64,000 nt of DNA from Sipunculus nudus (Eukaryota > Annelida > Sipuncula > Golfingiida > Sipunculidae), in NCBI GenBank assembly GCA_026874595.1, contig CM049318.1, forward strand, positions 61,664,250-61,728,249, in the 5' to 3' direction. Below the pieces are notes generated by a model. That model did not search any database. It was not told the DNA's origin and saw nothing but the letters and a program-made list of their open reading frames with translations. The translations under genes were made by a program, and so were the position numbers. Numbering within the stretch: the stretch's first letter is position 1; each line of letters begins with the position of its first letter. Of this stretch, positions 59,501 to 64,000 are shown piece by piece.

Positions 59501-60698
59501 GTTTGGATCCTTATTTTTCTGTGCAATATATTCAAGGAATCGAGGTGATAACACGAAATGGACGAGACTGTGCGCTAAATGAGTACACGGCCGTGTTTTA
59601 CATAAATAAGGCACCAGCACCAATAAGGGAGCCGAGAATTTGGACAGCACACACCCCGGCTGATAACACGCCTGCCTGAACAAGACGCCGAAACATGCCT
59701 GATTGTGGGCAGGAGGTGATATTGGCTGCTACCCATTGGCATACAAACGAGCTACCATGTATCTTGACGTGGCTAGGCAGGAAATTAAAAACCGCATACA
59801 GACTGTTTATTTTCATAATCATAACATAAGCCAGACCAGAAGGCCCGTTTTTGTCAGAAAATGAGTACAAATTCGTCACAAATTGTCTATCAACGACGCA
59901 CATTTCTTACACTTATCGGTTTCTTGTCTTTCCATTAAGATTAGGATTTAAGTGGCTCTTTTCGATAGCTAATAATAGGTATATTTAGCTTATACACGCA
60001 ATTATAAAATGGTCATTAATTTTAATCACGAGCAAAAGTTAAATTTCTGTTTATATAACAATTCCCCATCACCGGGTAATTAAAAACATCGAAATACATC
60101 AAATATATAAAATATATAAACGATTGAATACTGAATGAGTGAGAATTGAGTTTAATCAAAGTGAGATTTATTAAAAAAAAAAACTTTTTTATTTCTAAAA
60201 TTCTACATTAAAATTCTTTGATTTCATAAGATGCAATACCTGTCACAAGACACAATAGGACTGTACGGAACTGTATTTTTATGGAATACGTACCGTATCG
60301 TGTATCGTATCGTTAGTGTATCGCGATAGGTATCGATACATCCTTATACAACATAGGGGTTGGGGTGGGGGTATATATCCCCCCTCCCTCAACTTTGCAC
60401 GGGGGAGGGGGTGGTCAATGTAATCATCCCCCCCCCCCCTCCGCTGTTCATTATATATTTGAAATGAGATATATTAAAAATTAGAGTTACAGACATTGGT
60501 TCCAGGTCTGAATTTATTATGAAATGCTATATTATATCTAAACGTGGTTAAGAATTAACTTATACGGGAAACATAATACCTGATTGCTCCTTAATATAAT
60601 AATTAATTGCAATATATTTGAAATATGAAGAAATACACAGAAGGAAGGTCAGATCCCTGGTCTGTTGTGTTAAATATATAACGTGATATTTTTTGCAG
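56557..60698 (+). other. Receptor intron between the TM4 and TM5 exons
   Basis: This 4.1-kb intron runs from GTAAGT to TTTTTTGCAG. It holds a poly-G tract (57058-57074), a diverged repeat with two GGTCAAAGATCAAGGTCACA cores (58530-58830), a hAT-like element (58858-59342) and mixed G/C homopolymers near 60360-60440. No other exon of this gene fits inside, since the flanking exons join in phase. Confidence 0.7.
58858..59342. mobile_element. hAT-like short element (tentative)
   Basis: The left end CAGTGTTGTAGTTGAGTCCA and the inverse of the right end CGTGTGATGCAGGATTCAAG share the C(A)GTGT(T/G)(G/A)...GAGTC/CAAGTC pattern. The 8-bp flanks GACCAGAT and GACAAGAC agree at 6 of 8 positions. CGAGTC-type words fill the arms. 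Confidence 0.45.
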
Positions 60699-60937
60699 TA
60701 TCCTTCCTGATCAGCCTGCCGTTTGCTTTGTACCATGAACTGCAGACGAGCCCTTACCTACGTCGTGTGTACTGCCGAGAACATTGGCCTTCAGAAACCT
60801 GGTCAAGGATCATGGTCGTCTACATCGTCATGGTTACGTACATTATACCCTTGGCAACGATAATTCTGTGTTACAAGAAAATTATTCAACATCTGTACCG
60901 CCAGGCCCCGACAAGACGCTCACAAAACAGTTCACAG
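60699..60937 (+). CDS. Neuropeptide GPCR, exon with TM4 end, ECL2, TM5 and start of ICL3
   Basis: A TTTTTTGCAG acceptor opens this exon in phase 1. It reads (V)SFLISLPFALYHELQTSPYL, RRVYCREHWPSETWSRIMVV and so on through YIIPLATIILCY to LYRQAPTRRSQNSSQ, ending in phase 0 at CAG|GTACGT. It supplies the extracellular loop 2 cysteine (VYCREHWP) that pairs with Cys3.25, TM5 with Pro5.50, and a basic third intracellular loop. The YCREhWPSeTW pattern resembles kisspeptin-receptor-like proteins more than classic galanin receptors, but with half the protein missing I would not fix the subtype. TM6, TM7 and the C-tail must lie to the right of the window. The preceding intron is 4142 bp. Confidence 0.92.
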
Positions 60938-60956
60938 GTACGTATATACGACACGC

Positions 60957-61411
60957 ATGGGAGGAAGGCTATAACTGTAAAACGCAAGCGTGGAAGGCCA
61001 TAACTGTATAACGCAAGTGTGGAAGGCTATAACTGTATAACGCAAGCGTGGAAGGCTATAACTGTATAACGCAAGAGTGGAAGGCTATAACTGTATAACG
61101 CAAGTGTGGAAGTCTATAACTGTATAACGCAAGCGTGGAAGGCTATAACTGTATAACGCAAGCGTGGAAGGCTATAACTATATAACGCAAAAGTGGAAGG
61201 CTATAACTGTATAACGCAAGTGTGGAAGGCTATAACTGTATAACGCAAGCGTGGAAGGCTATAACTGTATAACGCAAGAGTGGAAGGCTATAACTGTATA
61301 ACGCAAGTGTGGAAGTCTATAACTGTATAACGCAAACGTGGAAGGCTATAACTGTATAACGCAAGATGGGAAGGCTATAACTGTATAACGCAAGCGTGGA
61401 AGGCTATAAAG
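60957..61411 (+). repeat. 29-bp minisatellite, left part
   Basis: About 15 units of GGCTATAACTGTATAACGCA, AGNGTGGAA, starting just after the donor of the TM5 exon. The variable base and a GTCTATA variant repeat with a 203-bp (seven-unit) higher-order spacing: the variant units at about 61112 and 61314. Confidence 0.93.
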
Positions 61412-63297
61412 CAGGGTTTTCACGGGGCACGCAAACGATTTGCGAAGGATGCAAATTTCGAAAAAATGGCAAATTCTAACATTCGGAGAAGTTTTTTCCG
61501 AATGTGTCGCAACAATCGAGCCAGTAACTATTCTAGCGCAGTTTGTGCGAAATTCTCACAACGTGTGTGCGGATGTCGAGTGTAGCGTTGCCAATCCACA
61601 AACACGAATAACACGCGACTAAAGTACAAACAACACGAATGTCGCACGATTCTCGGGAAACATTCGTGCGGACAATTCGCGACACATTCAAACTCTTTGC
61701 GCATATTTCGCGAATAACGAACGTCCTTCGAAATTCGTGCGACATTAGTACACGTGTCGCGCGATTATCTTGCGACCGGCGATCCGACCGACACTGGGTC
61801 AGTATTGTTACGGAACCTAATAATAACAGATCACGTAATCGTGACGAGCATAAACTTTTGTTACGGAGATAAAAAAAAATCAGATTCCGCAACACTAGGC
61901 AGCGTGAAATGTCAAGGGGAATGAATAAAGAAGTCAGTGGATTTTTGTTTACAAATAATTATAGTTTATTCTTAGAACAATCTATAACTTTACAATACAC
62001 TAAATCAATACAATTACACAGTATTTAAGACATAGCAATAATAAAAATGTACATCACCAGAGTCCGGATCCTAGGCTTTGATTTCTGGATATCACAACTG
62101 TCACAGTCCAACAAGAGCCTTACATCACAAATAGTTCACATGAACAGTTCAAATAAATCTTCCAGGTAAAATCTCGAAGACAATCCGTTGTAATTTAGAA
62201 GTGAAGTTCAGGTAAAATCCCAAAGTGAAAAATTAAGACAATCTGTATAAAATCCGTATAAAGTCAGTATAAAGTCCGTAGAATATCTGTGACTATGCAA
62301 TTATCGGAGTAGGTCCCAAGAATGACGAGAAAGTAACACCCTTTAGTGCCCGCTGGTTTTTTCCTCTCTGCCGGCTCCAAACACAGCCCCTATTTATAGC
62401 TTTTTCACCCAGGATCCAGAGACTTCTAGGCACAGAAAATTTCAAAGAACAGACTAGAAACTTGTAGAACACAATGAAAGCGCCGTGTGTCCACACTCTG
62501 CGAGCAAACCAGAGTTCAACAAGTGCGGTACGCATAGCAACGCACAGGGCCCGCGCCTGAAACGAAACAGAATGTCAAGCACATGTCAAGCTCTGTAAAA
62601 TCCTGTGTATAATAAACAAATACATGTAACAGTATATAAATGCCATGAAATGCATTTAAGTGCATTGCAAGCGTCAGTTCTTGCCCAGAGGTCCGTGATA
62701 ACCAGATGGTAGACCAGCAAGCTCTCAGACCTGTCCTGGCCGTGTATGTATGAAGAGGAAGCTTTTAATATTGAATAGGAAGCGAATAACGAACGCAGTG
62801 TGACATTCACGCAATATTCGAACATATGTCGCGCGGGTGTCTTGCGACCGCCGTGATATGCTCGCGTTTGTTTCTCTGGCGAAGACACCTGTTCTTAAGA
62901 AGTACGCGAACAGGTCGTGAATAGGTCGAGAAATGATTGGATGAACTTCGCTGCTTTCGAGAGACTATTTCCAAACTGTCGGAAGCTGTCTTTGGTTTCA
63001 CGAAGATTTTGCGAACATCATGCACGTCGTGAGAGTGTCGTGCTCATATGACGAAGGTTTTTAGACGTTTTCGAAAACAAATTACGACCCGGGATGCGGG
63101 AAACGTTCGCAAGAAATTTCATTTTTTTTAATTCCCACCAAACTGAATGCGACTCCTGTGAACAGTTGACGACGCATCCGAATCCCCGCGCATGTTTGGC
63201 GAACTTTTGAAGCCTATAAATACGAATATTGGACGTTGCCATTCTTTCGACATACGCGTCCTTTGCAAGTTGTTCGTGTGCCTCGTGAAAACCCCAC
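61412..63297. mobile_element. Inverted-repeat element splitting the minisatellite, with nested solo LTR
   Basis: The left end CAGGGTTTTCACGGGGCACG, continuing for about 70 bp (TTGCGAAGGATGC, ATTCG), is matched in inverse at the right end, whose reverse strand reads GTGGGGTTTTCACGAGGCAC, at about 75% identity. TATAA lies just outside each end. Internal words such as GCGAATAACGAACG and TGTCGCGCG occur on both sides of the LTR inserted at 61806-62631. Without the LTR the element is about 1.06 kb. No transposase is visible. Confidence 0.7.
61806..62631 (-). mobile_element. Solo LTR, copy 2, with GTAT target duplication
   Basis: On the minus strand it begins TGTTACATGTATTTG and ends TTAGGTTCCGTAACA. 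GTAT flanks both sides (61802-61805 and 62632-62635). In LTR orientation GCTATAAATAGGGGCTGTGT forms a TATA box (about 62390) upstream of an AATAAA signal (about 61970), giving a U3-R-U5 layout. No primer binding site or purine tract adjoins it. It shares blocks along its length with 29522-30277. Confidence 0.88.
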
Positions 63298-64000
63298 TTA
63301 CAAGTATAACACAAGCGTGAAAGGCTATAACTGTATAACACAAGCTTTGAAGGCTATAAATGTATTACGCAAATGTGGAAGGCTCTAAATGTATAACACA
63401 AGCGTGGAAGAATATAACTGTATAATGCAAGCGTGGAAGGCTATAACTGTATAACGCAATTGTCGAAGGCTATTTTTGTATAACGCAAGTGTGGAAGGCT
63501 ATAACTGTATAACGCAAGCGTGAAAGGCTATGACTGTATAAAGCAAGCCTGGAAGGCTATAAATGTGTAACGCAAATGTGGAAGGCTCTAAATGTATAAC
63601 GCAAGCGTGGAAGAATATTACCGTTTAACGCAAGCGTGGAAGGCTATAACTGTATAACGCAAGTGCGGAAGGCTAAATATTTGTATAACGCAAGTGTGGA
63701 AGGCTATAACTGTATAACGCAAGTGTCGAAGGCTATAACTGTATAACGCAAGTGCGGAAGGCTAAATATTTGTATAATGCAAGTGTGGAAAGCTATAACT
63801 GTATAACGCAAGTGTGGAAGGCTTAAACTGTATAACGCAAGCGTAAAAGGCTATAACTGTATAACGCAAGTGTGGAAGGCTTAAACTGTATAACGCAAGC
63901 GTGAAAGGCTATAACTGTATGACGCAAGTTTGGAAGGCTATAAATGTATAACGAAAATGTGAAAGGCTCTAAATGTATAACGCAAGCGTGGAAGAATATT
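63298..64000 (+). repeat. 29-bp minisatellite, right part (runs off the window)
   Basis: About 24 more units of the 60957-61411 array, more diverged (GGCTCTAAATGTATAAC and GGCTAAATATTTGTATAA variants), reaching the end of the window. Confidence 0.93.

Noticed and set aside
61533-61895. 120-codon minus-strand frame
   Set aside because: It crosses the border of the nested LTR and the host inverted-repeat element, so it cannot be a conserved gene.
1-64000. CRISPR arrays, bacterial operons, rRNA genes
   Set aside because: The tandem arrays here have no unique spacers of constant length, genes are split by introns, and no rRNA-like block was recognised.

Overview
The window looks like genomic DNA from an animal, probably a marine invertebrate and most likely a mollusc or other lophotrochozoan. 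It is AT-rich and intron-rich, with long (TA)n, (GA)n and (TC)n runs and many diverged transposon families. The assignment to molluscs rests on the style of the repeats and is inference. No long intact reading frame exists; coding sequence is visible only as short exons flanked by GT/AG splice sites.

Two genes can be supported. A TMIE-like gene (transmembrane inner ear protein, a subunit of the mechanotransduction channel) lies on the minus strand. It has five exons at 23619-23690, 12754-12868, 7160-7291, 5555-5674 and 2658-2740, and their phases join into one frame ending in a stop. On the plus strand are three internal exons of a class A neuropeptide receptor of the galanin/allatostatin-A/kisspeptin type (55228-55546, 56421-56556, 60699-60937). 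Its first exon and its TM6-TM7 exon(s) are not in view; the latter should lie beyond the right edge. The two genes diverge from each other across about 31 kb and nothing links their functions.

The rest is mostly repeats. Left part (1-24 kb, largely TMIE introns): two copies of a terminal-inverted-repeat element carrying a 280-bp satellite with a perfect palindrome; two Helitron-like elements with 180-bp internal arrays and a terminal hairpin; a broken LINE reverse transcriptase; nuclear-receptor-like tandem repeats; and two hAT-type elements with perfect 8-bp target duplications, one of them inside a larger inverted-repeat element.

Middle part (24-55 kb): another hAT-type element, a solo LTR, a 39-bp minisatellite open on both strands, a long-inverted-repeat element, and a miniature LTR retroelement (about 51.7-52.0 kb) with an exact tRNA-Pro-type primer binding site and Pol III A/B-box-like motifs inside its LTR. 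I regard this last element as the most interesting object here.

Right part (55-64 kb): the receptor gene. Its last visible intron holds a 29-bp minisatellite interrupted by an inverted-repeat element, which is in turn interrupted by a second solo LTR. All calls come from reading the sequence; no database search was possible.
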